A stretch of 64,000 nucleotides of DNA from Cognaticolwellia aestuarii (GCF_002000025.1 NZ_MUZV01000005.1:1-64000); one strand, 5' to 3'; positions 1 to 11,992 are shown, numbered from the stretch's first letter. The notes: generated by a model from the sequence alone, not told the origin. Numbers and translations: made by a program.

Positions 1-30
1 TTCTTGGGTATACCGTTTGCCTTTGCTCAT
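1..30 (-). CDS. Transposase OrfA-like start (partial)
   Basis: The ATG is at 28-30 and the reading frame MSKGKRYTQE continues beyond position 1. A basic N-terminus ending in YTQE is typical of the helix-turn-helix OrfA of IS3-type transposases. The GAGGTG ribosome-binding site 4 bases upstream supports the start. Only ten residues are visible, so intactness cannot be judged. Confidence 0.5.
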   Translation of the reverse strand, partial: MSKGKRYTQE

Positions 31-95
31 AAAACACCTCTTTTTAGAAGTTACAATGTAACTCATTAGGTGTCTAGCAAACTATGGGAAGTCCA
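1..95 (-). mobile_element. IS3-like insertion sequence, left end only
   Basis: Read on the minus strand, a terminal sequence begins at 95 with TGGACTTCCCATAGTTTGC and runs on to GCTAGACA at 71. It is followed by a short leader, a GAGGTG ribosome-binding site (35-40) and the start of an ORF that leaves the window. TGGACTTCCC...TTTGCTAGACA is the sort of terminal inverted repeat seen in IS3-family elements. The other end and the transposase body lie outside the window, so the family call rests on the terminus and the first ten residues. Confidence 0.65.
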
Positions 96-282
96 AGTTT
101 TATAACATCAGTAATCTCATGGCTGCTAAAAAATGACCGTTCACAAGATATCAACAAGGTTAGCACTAACAACTGCTGTTCAGACAAGCATTGGCATTAT
201 GGGGTTTAAATAGCTTTTAAAGCATTTTATGAAAGCTTTATTAGTCTACGAAATTAAAGGGGATACATTTATAGCGTGCATA

Positions 283-318
283 AAAAATCCAATATCAGTT
301 AACTGATATTGGATTTTT
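283..318 (-). terminator. Rho-independent terminator of eno
   Basis: A perfect inverted repeat (18-base arms AAAAATCCAATATCAGTT and its complement, meeting at 300/301) lies 39 bases past the eno stop. On the minus strand the hairpin ends in a U-run. The stretch 96-282 between the IS end and this hairpin shows no gene. Confidence 0.8.
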
Positions 319-356
319 AATAATTTAACGCTCGCTAATACTGTTAAAGCTTGTGA

Positions 357-1682
<1,326 letters not shown>

Positions 1683-1775
1683 TTACTAACTGCGCATGGC
1701 AGGTTATAAATGATAAATTAAATAATTAAATTTCTATGAATTTTACAATGTTTAGCTATGAAAATTGCTTATCTT

Positions 1776-1810
1776 TTAAAAACAAAACCGCAGCAATAAG
1801 CTACGGTTTT
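1776..1810 (-). terminator. Terminator between pyrG and eno
   Basis: The arms AAAACCGCAGC (1784-1794) and GCTACGGTTTT (1800-1810) pair with one mismatch. On the minus strand the hairpin is followed by a short T-rich run. It starts 13 bases after the pyrG stop and would separate most pyrG transcripts from eno. Confidence 0.7.
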
Positions 1811-1822
1811 GATTAGTTCGAA

Positions 1823-3496
<1,674 letters not shown>

Positions 3497-3708
3497 CTAA
3501 ATTGATTTTATTTTTGGTAAACAAATGAATTTAGTAGGACGGGAAAGTATTATACTTAAAAGCCATGTTAACGACAATATGATCCGAGCATCTAGTTGCA
3601 CAAATTTTCATTAAAACCCTGAATTTTTACTGTAAAGTATTATTGTAACTAATGAAAAACGGGGTAAACTGGCTTTTTACTTTTCTTACTAAATAAAAAT
3701 CAATCACT

Positions 3709-4287
3709 ATGACGCAATTGCAAAATGTTTTAAACGCCATCGACACCATCAATGAAGCAGATCTCAACACCACACTGGTTGACGGAGTTAATCAACCCAA
3801 AGAGCTAGTGTACGGTCGCTACATGACAGCCTGTCTTGAAAAATATTGGCCACAAGCTGATGAGCATTTACAAATTGCCGTGCGAGCACAACATGTTAAA
3901 CGTTGGCAGTTAAAACGAGTTGATTTTCCTGCGGGTAAACAAGGTTATTTAACCTGGCGCAAAGAGTTAGGTATTTTTCATGCCGCAACAGCCAAAGCAA
4001 TCATGCTCGAACACGGCTATAGTGAAGACTCAGCTGAGACCACAGCCGCCATTATTCGTAAAGAAAAACTTAAGTCAAATGATAACAGCCAAACACTAGA
4101 AGACGTTGCTTGCTTAGTTTTTTTACAATATTACTTTGACGAGTTCGCCGCAAAGCACAAAGAAGATAAGATTATTCGTATTGTGCAATTAACCTGGCGA
4201 AAAATGTCAACACAAGGTCAAGAAATTGCTTTAACGCTAACTTTGCCACCTCATCTAGCGAGACTAGTAGCTAAAGCGTTAGCTTAA
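3709..4287 (+). CDS. DUF4202-family protein
   Basis: A 192-aa soluble protein matching my recall of the DUF4202 family, whose function is not established. Visible features are a histidine/arginine-rich centre (AQHVKRWQLKRVDFPAGKQGYLTWRK) and a later LEDVACLVFLQYYFDEF helix. The spaced H...ED residues recall HD-type folds, but no canonical HD pair is present. There is no signal peptide or membrane segment. It is divergent from pyrG and convergent with the DUF454 gene 30 bases away. Confidence 0.7.
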   Translation: MTQLQNVLNAIDTINEADLNTTLVDGVNQPKELVYGRYMTACLEKYWPQADEHLQIAVRAQHVKRWQLKRVDFPAGKQGYLTWRKELGIFHAATAKAIMLEHGYSEDSAETTAAIIRKEKLKSNDNSQTLEDVACLVFLQYYFDEFAAKHKEDKIIRIVQLTWRKMSTQGQEIALTLTLPPHLARLVAKALA

Positions 4288-4317
4288 AACATTAATTAAG
4301 CACGGTGTTTGCGTTTA

Positions 4318-4704
4318 TTATTCGGGTGTTTTGGTTTTCGACATATCTTGATTGCCATTACTCAATGGTAAACGCCAAACAAAAATCGCAGGCCAAGCCA
4401 CTAAAGCAACGACCAATAGCTTTAACCATAGTGCAGGTAAAATATAACATGACCACAATACAGCTATAAACATTGAACTTAAGGCAATAATTTTAGCCCT
4501 TTTGGGAATACTGCGAGACTGCTCCCAATGATAAATAAGCGGGCCAAACATTTTATTCGCTAACAGCATTTTATGCATGCGCGGTGATGACTTAGCAAAA
4601 CATGCAGCGGCAACTAATAAAAAAGGTGTGGTAGGCAGCAATGGTAAAAACGCGCCAATAAAGGCGAGTAAAACAAAGAAAATTCCAGATATTTTTAATA
4701 ACAT
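4318..4704 (-). CDS. YbaN-like DUF454 inner membrane protein
   Basis: A 128-aa membrane protein with the DUF454 pattern: an N-terminal hydrophobic segment with FLPLLPTTPFLLVAAACFAKSSPR (residues 20-43), then HKMLLANKMFGPLIYHWEQSRSIPKRAKI and two further hydrophobic helices. Family members such as E. coli YbaN have no assigned role. The gene stands alone on the minus strand, 114 bases from the solute-binding protein gene. Confidence 0.8.
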   Translation of the reverse strand: MLLKISGIFFVLLAFIGAFLPLLPTTPFLLVAAACFAKSSPRMHKMLLANKMFGPLIYHWEQSRSIPKRAKIIALSSMFIAVLWSCYILPALWLKLLVVALVAWPAIFVWRLPLSNGNQDMSKTKTPE

Positions 4705-4825
4705 AAAAAACCTTACGCTGTGTTAGCGTTATTTACTTACATTGTCGAGAAGCCATTCATCAAGAGCTTCGCAATCGAGAGTTGATAAGTTAAGGTGGTT
4801 ACTTCGCTATAACTTTGACACTTGG

Positions 4826-5650
4826 TTAATAATTTCGCTGTAACGGCCAATCACCGTAAGGAAAGTCGACTGTTGACAGTAACTCTTTCAACTCCCCTGT
4901 TAAACGCATACCTTCAATTACTGCACTGACTTTTTTATTAAGTTTTCGGCCTTTGTCAGTATTAGGAAATAATATTTTAACGGCGAACTTCTGATAAAAC
5001 TCTCGCTTCACTGATGTCAGTAAGGCGTTATTTTTCTGTAACAAAGGATCTGTCGAAGAGTCTGCAAAAATATAGCCATCTGTCATTTTGTGTTGAACCT
5101 TCTTTAAGCTGCAAGTAATGCAATTTGAACCTAATGATACCTTTTTTAAAAAGGGTAAATGTGCTGAATCTGTCTCTATTTTATAATCATCAATATTATT
5201 GAGATCAATATTTGCATCGACATGGCTATACAGCACAAAGTTAACCTGAAAAATCGTCGCATCTGAGTAAATAAAGTTATGCAAATGTTGCTGAGACTTT
5301 ACATTAGACTTTATTTCTTCGCCTGCTTTGGGCTGTTTTTGCGATGAAAAGTCGACACTCGGCTTAATAAAAGGTAAGTGAAAATCCACCTTACTAGTGC
5401 TGACATAATAAATTGAACGTGAAAAAGGCACGACCTGAACATCAATATCTTGATCGAGTTTTTTTGCCAGTGCTTTAACAAAGTCAATCAGCACACCTTT
5501 ATGATGATTCTCAGCATGAACCGGCATTTTGGGAATACTAACCCGCAGTGGCTCAGTTTTAGCATTCACATAGCCATTAACATCGGCACTAAAAAGCACA
5601 AGTAAGCTCAAGCCAAAGATAACATTGAGTAAGTCTTTATTTTTATTCAA
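4826..5650 (-). CDS. Periplasmic solute-binding protein, amino-acid-binding type
   Basis: A 274-aa protein with an N-terminal hydrophobic signal (about residues 9-28, ending near VNA), followed by LRVSIPKMPV...GVLIDFVKALAKKL, the typical first lobe of the bacterial extracellular solute-binding family 3. No transporter genes of its own are adjacent; the neighbouring ABC genes are of the exporter type and probably unrelated. It could instead be a stand-alone sensor-like protein. The ligand cannot be read from the sequence. Two cysteines (SNCITC, around residue 180) are unusual for the family and might form a disulfide. Confidence 0.65.
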   Translation of the reverse strand: MNKNKDLLNVIFGLSLLVLFSADVNGYVNAKTEPLRVSIPKMPVHAENHHKGVLIDFVKALAKKLDQDIDVQVVPFSRSIYYVSTSKVDFHLPFIKPSVDFSSQKQPKAGEEIKSNVKSQQHLHNFIYSDATIFQVNFVLYSHVDANIDLNNIDDYKIETDSAHLPFLKKVSLGSNCITCSLKKVQHKMTDGYIFADSSTDPLLQKNNALLTSVKREFYQKFAVKILFPNTDKGRKLNKKVSAVIEGMRLTGELKELLSTVDFPYGDWPLQRNY

Positions 5651-5716
5651 AAGAATAGCCTGCCCCCGTTGATAACGACCAAAACATACAGTTGTACTAG
5701 CCCATTTGGACGCAGG

Positions 5717-6721
5717 TTAACGCTCAGTATTCCAACTAAACAAATAAGCACCTAAGGTAAGAAACACCGCACTCATCACCAGCAATACGCTTACGTGGTA
5801 ACTGATATCAGTCAATGTTGCCCCTTCGGTAATAATTTTACGAGCGCCTGCTACTAAGTGAGTTAATGGTAAAAAGTCAGCAAAGACTTTTACCATATCA
5901 GGTGCGCCTTCTAGACTAAACCAGACCCCCGATAAAAGCATCATAGGCCATGAGCTTAAATTTAATAAGCCGCCGATAAGCTCTTCACTTTTACTACGAC
6001 TTGCCACTAAAAGCCCTAACGTAATCAAACTAAAGGCACCTAATACAGCGATAATTAGCAGATCAAAATAACTACCTAACATATAAAAATCAAAAAACAG
6101 ATTACAACCGGTATAAACGACTGAAGATAAAAAAATCACAATAAATAAACGCGAAACTAATTGCGCAGAAACAAATTCTAATGCCGATAATGGCGTTGCC
6201 TTCAATCGTTTCAACACTGCATTTTTACGATAACGAACAATGACATAACCAACACCAAACAAGCAGCTAAACATCATATTCATCCCCAAAATGCCAGGTA
6301 AAACCCAATCAACATAGCGGATTTTTCTACCCTGAGTTTCGATACGCTGATAATTATTATGACTATTAAGAAAAATTTTCTCGACCAAATAACTGTTAGG
6401 TGCACCTTGATTAACCCAATATTTCTGAGCATTAAAATCAACTAGTAAATCAATACTATGCTGTTCTAATTTTACTTCTCCTAGCGCTGATTCTTGATAA
6501 TCAATAAAACTCAAATACTTAGTGTCTAAAAAATCAGATTGGCTTTGTGCTAGATTTAACACCCCAACCTTGTATACCGCCCGACCATCACCAGAAAAAA
6601 CAAACGACAAGCCCACCAGCATTAAAATAGGAAACACTAAGTTCCAACCTAATGATGAGCGATCACGAAAAAACTCAATGTTACGCGCTTTAACTACGGC
6701 AAAAAAACGTGAAAAGTTCAT
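5717..6721 (-). CDS. ABC-2 type transporter permease
   Basis: A 334-aa membrane subunit with one N-terminal helix (about residues 27-43), an extracytoplasmic domain to about residue 140, then five more hydrophobic segments, the ABC-2 permease layout. The motif VLKRLKATPLSALEFVSAQL after the second helix is typical of this family. It starts 4 bases after the stop of the ATPase gene, so the two are co-transcribed and translationally close. The substrate is not evident; such pairs export drugs, lipids or polysaccharides. Confidence 0.85.
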   Translation of the reverse strand: MNFSRFFAVVKARNIEFFRDRSSLGWNLVFPILMLVGLSFVFSGDGRAVYKVGVLNLAQSQSDFLDTKYLSFIDYQESALGEVKLEQHSIDLLVDFNAQKYWVNQGAPNSYLVEKIFLNSHNNYQRIETQGRKIRYVDWVLPGILGMNMMFSCLFGVGYVIVRYRKNAVLKRLKATPLSALEFVSAQLVSRLFIVIFLSSVVYTGCNLFFDFYMLGSYFDLLIIAVLGAFSLITLGLLVASRSKSEELIGGLLNLSSWPMMLLSGVWFSLEGAPDMVKVFADFLPLTHLVAGARKIITEGATLTDISYHVSVLLVMSAVFLTLGAYLFSWNTER

Positions 6722-6725
6722 CTGA

Positions 6726-7607
6726 TTAGTCCCTTAATGAATGGCCGGTGAGCTTTAAAAATAAATCATCTAAATTGGGTGATTTAACATGTAAACCTGT
6801 TAACGAAATTTTCTCTGAAAGTAACAATGTTATTGTCGCTTCCACATCGGTTGTGGTTATTTCAACTTGCTGCTCATGCACTTGCCAGTTGTTTTGCTGA
6901 CATAACTCATCTGGCACTTGCTCTGCTGGTAAATAAATGAATACTTCATCAAAATGTTGGTTAAGCAATTGTCTTGGCGTGCCTCTAGCAATTATTTGCC
7001 CATGATCCATAATCAACACATCGTCACACAATTGTTGTGCTTCATCCATATAATGCGTCGTTAACACAACCGTTTTATCACGCGCTTTTATATTTTTAAT
7101 GAGTTGCCAAAAATTGCGTCTGGCTTGAGGATCTAAGCCCGTTGTCGGCTCATCAAGAAAAACAATATCGGGATCATTAATCAGCGCAAGCGCTAACAAT
7201 AGGCGTTGACGTTGTCCGCCTGAAAGTAAACGATTGTCACGATCTAAAAACTCACTCAAGTCACATAATTCAATAAGTTCATGGTGTGGTACGGTATGCT
7301 GATAAAACGAAGTAAATAGGTTTAACGTTTCTTTCACGGTAAGAAAATCTTGTAAAGCGGTATGTTGAAATTGAATACCTATTTGCTGCGACATCGACTC
7401 ATCAATAGGCTTATTGTAATAAAACACCTCCCCCTTAGTCGCTTTGATAATACCTTCCATTATTTCTATAGTGGTCGTTTTACCCGCACCATTAGGCCCT
7501 AACAAACCGAAACAATGCCCTTTTTGAATAGCAAAATTGATGTTATCAACAGCGATAATGTCTTTATAGCTCTTAGTTAAGTTTTCAACACGAATGACTT
7601 CTTGCAT
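6726..7607 (-). CDS. ABC transporter ATP-binding protein
   Basis: A 293-aa ATPase with Walker A GPNGAGKTT (about residue 38), Q-loop IQFQHTA, signature LSGGQRQR, Walker B DIVFLDEP and switch histidine in LTTHYMDEA. The C-terminal ~70 residues resemble those of multidrug/polysaccharide exporters. It is first of a two-gene operon with the ABC-2 permease. Its start lies 75 bases from the Fur-box palindrome (7682-7706), which reads the same on both strands, so iron control of this operon is possible but unproven. Confidence 0.92.
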   Translation of the reverse strand: MQEVIRVENLTKSYKDIIAVDNINFAIQKGHCFGLLGPNGAGKTTTIEIMEGIIKATKGEVFYYNKPIDESMSQQIGIQFQHTALQDFLTVKETLNLFTSFYQHTVPHHELIELCDLSEFLDRDNRLLSGGQRQRLLLALALINDPDIVFLDEPTTGLDPQARRNFWQLIKNIKARDKTVVLTTHYMDEAQQLCDDVLIMDHGQIIARGTPRQLLNQHFDEVFIYLPAEQVPDELCQQNNWQVHEQQVEITTTDVEATITLLLSEKISLTGLHVKSPNLDDLFLKLTGHSLRD

Positions 7608-7681
7608 GGCACACCTCTACGAAACCTGAGCAGTATTCTAACGGTAGATGAGTAATATTAATATCAGAATTCAGATATTTC

Positions 7682-7706
7682 ACAAATGATAATAATTATC
7701 ATTTGT
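7682..7706. promoter_or_regulatory. Perfect 25-bp Fur-box palindrome
   Basis: The arms ACAAATGATAAT and ATTATCATTTGT are exact complements around one central A. The core GATAAT-A-ATTATC fits the 6-1-6 Fur recognition model exactly. It sits 57 bases before the start of the small gene at 7763 and 75 bases before the divergent ABC ATPase start, so it could control either or both. Fur binding is inferred from the motif. Confidence 0.85.
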
Positions 7707-7762
7707 ATTTATTGGTATTTTCAACTATTGTCTTAATGAGATAGCATTTATGAGGAATGATA

Positions 7763-7957
7763 ATGGGATTTAGACAAGTAAATGAGGGATGTAATGGCAG
7801 AGCCCAAGTTGAAATATCTGCAGATTTATTAGCGCACTTAATTACTTCAGGTGCATTAACAGGGAATGACTGTCGATGCCTAGATAATAATGCCCGTATT
7901 ACACTATGGCAATCTCTGTTGAACTTAAGTGCAAGTGTAGCAACAAAGGAGATGTAG
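7763..7957 (+). CDS. Small cysteine-containing protein, Fur-box-linked, function unknown
   Basis: 64 aa if started at the ATG at 7763, which has TGAGGA at 7751-7756 at good spacing; the in-frame ATG at 7757 directly abuts that site and is less likely. The protein begins MGFRQVNEGC and has an amphipathic ISADLLAHLITSGAL helix followed by GNDCRCLD, giving three cysteines, two as CxC. No signal or membrane segment. I do not recognise the family. It ends one base before the next ATG, so the two small genes form an operon. The Fur box suggests expression under iron limitation. Confidence 0.6.
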   Translation: MGFRQVNEGCNGRAQVEISADLLAHLITSGALTGNDCRCLDNNARITLWQSLLNLSASVATKEM

Positions 7958-7958
7958 C

Positions 7959-8180
7959 ATGGCAACTGAACCAACAATGATTGAAATTGACTGCTTAGAG
8001 GCTTGGCTAGAGAGCTTTATTACCAACTTTAATCAATCAAGCAACAAGCAACTACTGGCAAAAATATGCGTTGGCATCAATGCTATTATTCAACATGACG
8101 ATTTCGAGCAAATAGCTGACAGCCATTGCAGCTATTATAAGATGAAAAACTATTGGTTATGGCGCTATAACTCGGCGTAA
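7959..8180 (+). CDS. Small acidic protein, second gene of Fur-box operon, unknown
   Basis: 73 aa, starting one base after the upstream stop with AAAGGAGATG as ribosome-binding site inside the end of the previous gene, so translation is probably coupled. The sequence is acidic at the N-terminus (MIEIDCLEAWLESF) and has three cysteines and a C-terminal YYKMKNYWLWRY aromatic patch. No transmembrane segment is evident. Family not recognised. It is convergent with tmcA, 4 bases apart. Confidence 0.6.
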   Translation: MATEPTMIEIDCLEAWLESFITNFNQSSNKQLLAKICVGINAIIQHDDFEQIADSHCSYYKMKNYWLWRYNSA

Positions 8181-8184
8181 AAAG

Positions 8185-10410
8185 CTATCTTTGATACTTT
8201 CCAACATAGGCAATTAAGTGCTGGTTTAGCGCTTTTTTACCGCTAAAGTTATATTGTTGGCAAACTTGCTCAACACTATGCTTTTGCAAAATGCGTGCAA
8301 TTAACGGTAATACCTTCACATCAAATAGCTCAGTGCAATGCCTTATGAGCCATTGGTGTAGGCCATATACACAACTGCTAAATTGTCGCTGTTGTGCAAC
8401 AAAGTCGTTAACACTTTCTTGCAGCTCATGACTTAACGCTAATTCTTTTAAGCCAGTATTAGCGTTCAGTACTTGCCAAACAAACTTTGCCGATAAATGC
8501 TGAAATTCATCAGTTAACCAATAGTCAAATTGCTGATAAAACCGTGCGCTTATTATTGCTTGCTTTGCTTTCGCATCAAACATGAGTGCCTTTGTCACAA
8601 CACAAGAGTGCTCACCACTGGCTTTATCTTTACTAAAGCCTACACGTGCAACATTAAACCCTGCTTTTTGCCAAAATTTAAGCAAACTCGCATTGCCGGC
8701 AAAACTAGCCCCCATAAAGTCTATACCTTGCTTACTGATACTTTGTTCAATTGCCTGCAAAAAATATTGACCTAAGCCTTGGCCTTGAAACTGAGGGTGT
8801 ATAGCGATGCGCATGACACGTTGATATCGATAACTAAAGCTCTCTTTAATGCCACAATGCGTCAGCAAAGACTGAGGTAAAAATTGATCACGTAAACGAC
8901 GTTGGTTTTCCCTGACAAGTTTAACCAAACGGTTACCTACTCCCCCTTCTTGCATAAGCATAACTACACCCAAAATATCGTTTTCACGCCTCAGAATAAA
9001 TAATGATATTGCAGGATTATCAAGTAATAGCTTTACATCACTTGGAGAGGTTTGATAGTGAGCTGTTACTAACACGGAAAACACTTGCTGTAAAAGTTCT
9101 TCATGCTGCAACAATTGTATTTTGCTTACCGGTTCAATGGCTAGGTTTTCTTGAAAATTCAAAAAAGGCTGTTTATGGCGCTCTGTGAGGCCGTTGACAG
9201 TCGTTGAATTACTGTCATAACTAGGTAACTTAGCATTAAGTAAACAACTATTGAAAACGAACCGCTCGAGTGGATCATCATCAGCCCAACGGATGGCTTG
9301 ATGAATATGCATACTGCGCCAATTGGGCATTAAGCGTTGTAAAACCAAACGAAATTTAATGCTAAAGCCACGCCCAGCACCTTCGTAACCATGAATAGTA
9401 CTGGCGAAAATTAATCGATGATAATGCTCAAGTAATTGCTGTAAAAGATAAACAGGTAATGCTGCCGCCTCATCAACCATCATGATATTAGCAGCAGGTC
9501 GCTCTTTTAAAATGGCATCGATAGGATAAAAAACAATACGGCCATTTCGATGTTCAATGCTTGTACTTTGGATTTTCGCGTCAGGTAAATGAGCAGCAAC
9601 TTGATTAAAAAACACCTTTAATGCTTGTTTGCTTGCTGCTGTAATAATAATGCAAATAGGCTGGTTAGCATTTTTTAACATCTGACAAGCGGCTAGCGCT
9701 AGTGCTGAAGATTTACCCCGACCACGGTCAGCGGTTAACACTAAAGGTCTATCTCTATGGCCATGCAGCACTTTTAACATAGCGTCGACTGCGCATACTT
9801 GCTCTTGGGTAACACAACCGTAGGACAAAGCCGTGGTAGCTTCATCAGCGCTTAATTCCTTGCTTTTTGGCATAGCCAGAACAGTCGGTAATGTCGGCAG
9901 CGACAATGTGTTTTGGCTTATCAAATAACCATGGTCATTTGTTAACAGTCTTAAAAAGCGCTGAAGAAAAGAGTTTACTGACTGGTTTTCATTAAGCCTG
10001 GTAATTTGTGTTGGCGTTAGTAGCAACAACAGCAGACCGCCGGCAACTATAGTGCCAGAAAGCGCAGCAAAGGCATCAACATCAAAGTCACATTGCGTAT
10101 CGCTATTCTCACCATTAAGGTTAGGTCTGGCATTGAAAACGACAAGGTTTTGTTCTGTACCTAATTGTTGGCGATAGTTTTTGCGACTTACCGGCGTTAA
10201 CTGCTCATGTCCATTAACAGCATCACCATAAATTAGACCTTGGCGTTGTTGGTTTTCGAATGAATGAGTCAATAGTATCGATAAACTTGCATCAATATGT
10301 TGTTTTGTCCAATGCTCATCTCCTACTAAAACAACTAAACTGCGCCAACGTTTACGCTGTGTATATTGCGCTAGTTGCTCAAGCCATTGGACAAACATTT
10401 CTTTCAACAT
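8185..10410 (-). CDS. tmcA: tRNA(Met) cytidine acetyltransferase
   Basis: Makes N4-acetylcytidine at the wobble position 34 of elongator tRNA-Met, using acetyl-CoA and ATP, which prevents misreading of AUA codons. Domain order fits TmcA: an N-terminal DUF1726-like region (to about 180), a helicase-like ATPase with Walker A ADRGRGKSS (227-235) and VDEAAALPV (about 312-320), a GNAT acetyltransferase domain with the acetyl-CoA loop IHPQFQGQGLGQYFL (about 540), and a C-terminal tRNA-binding tail. The 741-aa length is somewhat above the E. coli protein. It is a single gene with its ATG at 10410. Confidence 0.95.
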   Translation of the reverse strand: MLKEMFVQWLEQLAQYTQRKRWRSLVVLVGDEHWTKQHIDASLSILLTHSFENQQRQGLIYGDAVNGHEQLTPVSRKNYRQQLGTEQNLVVFNARPNLNGENSDTQCDFDVDAFAALSGTIVAGGLLLLLLTPTQITRLNENQSVNSFLQRFLRLLTNDHGYLISQNTLSLPTLPTVLAMPKSKELSADEATTALSYGCVTQEQVCAVDAMLKVLHGHRDRPLVLTADRGRGKSSALALAACQMLKNANQPICIIITAASKQALKVFFNQVAAHLPDAKIQSTSIEHRNGRIVFYPIDAILKERPAANIMMVDEAAALPVYLLQQLLEHYHRLIFASTIHGYEGAGRGFSIKFRLVLQRLMPNWRSMHIHQAIRWADDDPLERFVFNSCLLNAKLPSYDSNSTTVNGLTERHKQPFLNFQENLAIEPVSKIQLLQHEELLQQVFSVLVTAHYQTSPSDVKLLLDNPAISLFILRRENDILGVVMLMQEGGVGNRLVKLVRENQRRLRDQFLPQSLLTHCGIKESFSYRYQRVMRIAIHPQFQGQGLGQYFLQAIEQSISKQGIDFMGASFAGNASLLKFWQKAGFNVARVGFSKDKASGEHSCVVTKALMFDAKAKQAIISARFYQQFDYWLTDEFQHLSAKFVWQVLNANTGLKELALSHELQESVNDFVAQQRQFSSCVYGLHQWLIRHCTELFDVKVLPLIARILQKHSVEQVCQQYNFSGKKALNQHLIAYVGKYQR

Positions 10411-10790
10411 TAATTATTAACCTTAAAAAGTATTTTGGCTGCCACCAAGTATGGGCAGTGTATCAAAGCACTAATCAAAGCTAAATATCTACACTGAGGT
10501 AAAATCAGCATATAAAATCAACATCTAGCGCTTTTAACATCATATTTTTGTTGAAATGAAAAAATAATTAGTTGAAAATCCGCCGTTAGTTGCCTATGTT
10601 CAATTCATTAGTCTTCAGTATATGCCCTAAAATTATAGGTTAGTTATTTTTAAGATTTCATGCATTAAAAAAACCATGCAATATTGGCACTGAAATACCG
10701 TTTGAATTGACACTTGGCTAGCATTATAGCTTTATTAACCACTATTTATTGTAATTGCAACACCGATTGTAAAAGCCGTAGGTATAAAAA
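10411..10790. other. Intergenic, AT-rich, no feature seen
   Basis: This 380-base stretch separates divergent tmcA and the small PA3496-type gene. It presumably holds both promoters, but I could not fix a convincing -35/-10 pair, and I see no ORF, repeat or strong hairpin. Confidence 0.5.
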
Positions 10791-10970
10791 ATGAACGACG
10801 ATTTAACAGATGACTTGCCGCCACCGGCAGACCAAGAAAGTTATGACAAAGACTTGCCTAAAGGAGAAAAGGCAACACATAACAGTGAAGTTAGAAAACG
10901 CATTGATGACTTATTAGAAAGGAAACGCCTTAAAGAATTATTAGACGACTCCGATGACTGGGATATTTAA
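10791..10970 (+). CDS. PA3496-family small protein
   Basis: A 59-aa, highly charged protein too short for most gene callers. It has an acidic, proline-containing N-terminus (MNDDLTDDLPPPADQE) and a C-terminal SEVRKRIDDLLERKRLKELL helix ending DDWDI. The R-x-IDDLLE-x-R-L arrangement followed by an acidic tryptophan tail matches my recall of the PA3496 family, annotated as putative envelope-integrity protein in pseudomonads. No signal or membrane segment is visible, so the location is unclear. The strong hairpin at 11033 lies 62 bases after its stop. Confidence 0.7.
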   Translation: MNDDLTDDLPPPADQESYDKDLPKGEKATHNSEVRKRIDDLLERKRLKELLDDSDDWDI

Positions 10971-11032
10971 TCAATCCACTGCCAAGCTTAAGGTTTTCTA
11001 ACGAGGCACTCATCTAAAACGGCAATCGAAAA

Positions 11033-11085
11033 AGTCAGCGCAGTGACATTATTTATCACAATAATATCACTGCGCTGACTTTTTT
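11033..11085 (+). terminator. Strong terminator after the PA3496-type gene
   Basis: The arms at 11033-11053 and 11060-11080 pair over 21 bp with a single G-T wobble around a 6-base loop, followed by TTTTT. An A-run on the other side would allow function in both directions, but only the plus-strand gene needs it. Confidence 0.9.
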
Positions 11086-11269
11086 ATTATAAAAACGCAA
11101 TGCGTACTACCTACACTATTCAAATTATTAAGCGCTTCTACTGACGCCAATTAACTTGCTAGTACTCTGCACCAGCAAGCCCTCAAGAAAATATTTCGAG
11201 TAAATATTTGTTTCCGAGATAAAACTGATATCATTGCAGTAACACTTACGCTGCTTAATTATCGACGTT

Positions 11270-11923
11270 ATGACTTTATTTGAAAAACTACGCTGCTTAT
11301 TTACTTTTGGTCAAGGCGTTGCCTTACCATTGCCGCCGATTGATGAAAATGCCGATCCGCTTACGCTGTTTAAACTTTGGTTTGATGAAGCCAACAAATC
11401 AGGTATTTTATTACCTGAAGCAATGTCGGTTAGTAGCGTTGGCCATGATGGCCAACCTAGTTGCCGCATGGTGCTGTTGAAAGAGTTTGATCAAGATGGT
11501 TTTATCTTTTATACCAACTACGCAAGCCGAAAAAGCCGCGAGCTAAGTAACAATGATAAAGTTGCTTTGTTATTTCATTGGAATGTTCTACAACGCCAAA
11601 TTCGTATTGAAGGTTTTGTCGAGCAAGTCAGCGCTGAACAATCAGCGAAATACTTCCATAGTAGAGATAGAGGCAGCCAAATTGGCGCTTGGGCATCAAA
11701 GCAAAGCAATAAAGTGCAAACGGCAACTGAGCTGGCTGATAACGTTGAATACTACACTAAAAAGTTTGCCGGCCAAGAAGTGCCTTTACCTGAGTTTTGG
11801 GGAGGGTGGCGAGTAAAGCCAAACTATATTGAGTTTTGGCAAGGACGAGCAAGTCGATTACATGATCGCGTGTGCTTTGAAAGGTCAACTTCCGGTTGGG
11901 ATAACTTTAAACTACAACCATAA
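11270..11923 (+). CDS. pdxH: Pyridoxine/pyridoxamine 5'-phosphate oxidase
   Basis: FMN enzyme that oxidises pyridoxine or pyridoxamine phosphate to pyridoxal phosphate, the last step of vitamin B6 synthesis and salvage. At 217 aa it matches the family. Visible are the FMN-binding stretch SCRMVLLKEFDQDGFIFYTNYASRKSREL (about 64-92), the SRDRGSQIGAWAS segment and the C-terminal substrate loop GRASRLHDR, then the conserved W..F.LQP ending. It is a single gene with its own terminator. Confidence 0.97.
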   Translation: MTLFEKLRCLFTFGQGVALPLPPIDENADPLTLFKLWFDEANKSGILLPEAMSVSSVGHDGQPSCRMVLLKEFDQDGFIFYTNYASRKSRELSNNDKVALLFHWNVLQRQIRIEGFVEQVSAEQSAKYFHSRDRGSQIGAWASKQSNKVQTATELADNVEYYTKKFAGQEVPLPEFWGGWRVKPNYIEFWQGRASRLHDRVCFERSTSGWDNFKLQP

Positions 11924-11937
11924 CTATCATTGCTTTT

Positions 11938-11992
11938 AAACGGCTAATATTGATGCTCTTTGTAATTTATGGGCAAAATATTGCCGTTTTTT
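11938..11992 (+). terminator. Probable pdxH terminator
   Basis: AAACGGC-T-AATATT at 11938-11951 pairs with AATATTGCCGTTT ending near 11990, followed by a T-run, 14 bases after the pdxH stop. The loop is long (about 25 bases), which weakens the call. Confidence 0.6.

Noticed and set aside
4826-7607. One transport operon of the solute-binding protein and the ABC pair
   Set aside because: The ABC-2 permease and its ATPase are of exporter type and do not use such binding proteins; 66 bases separate the genes and no functional link is visible.
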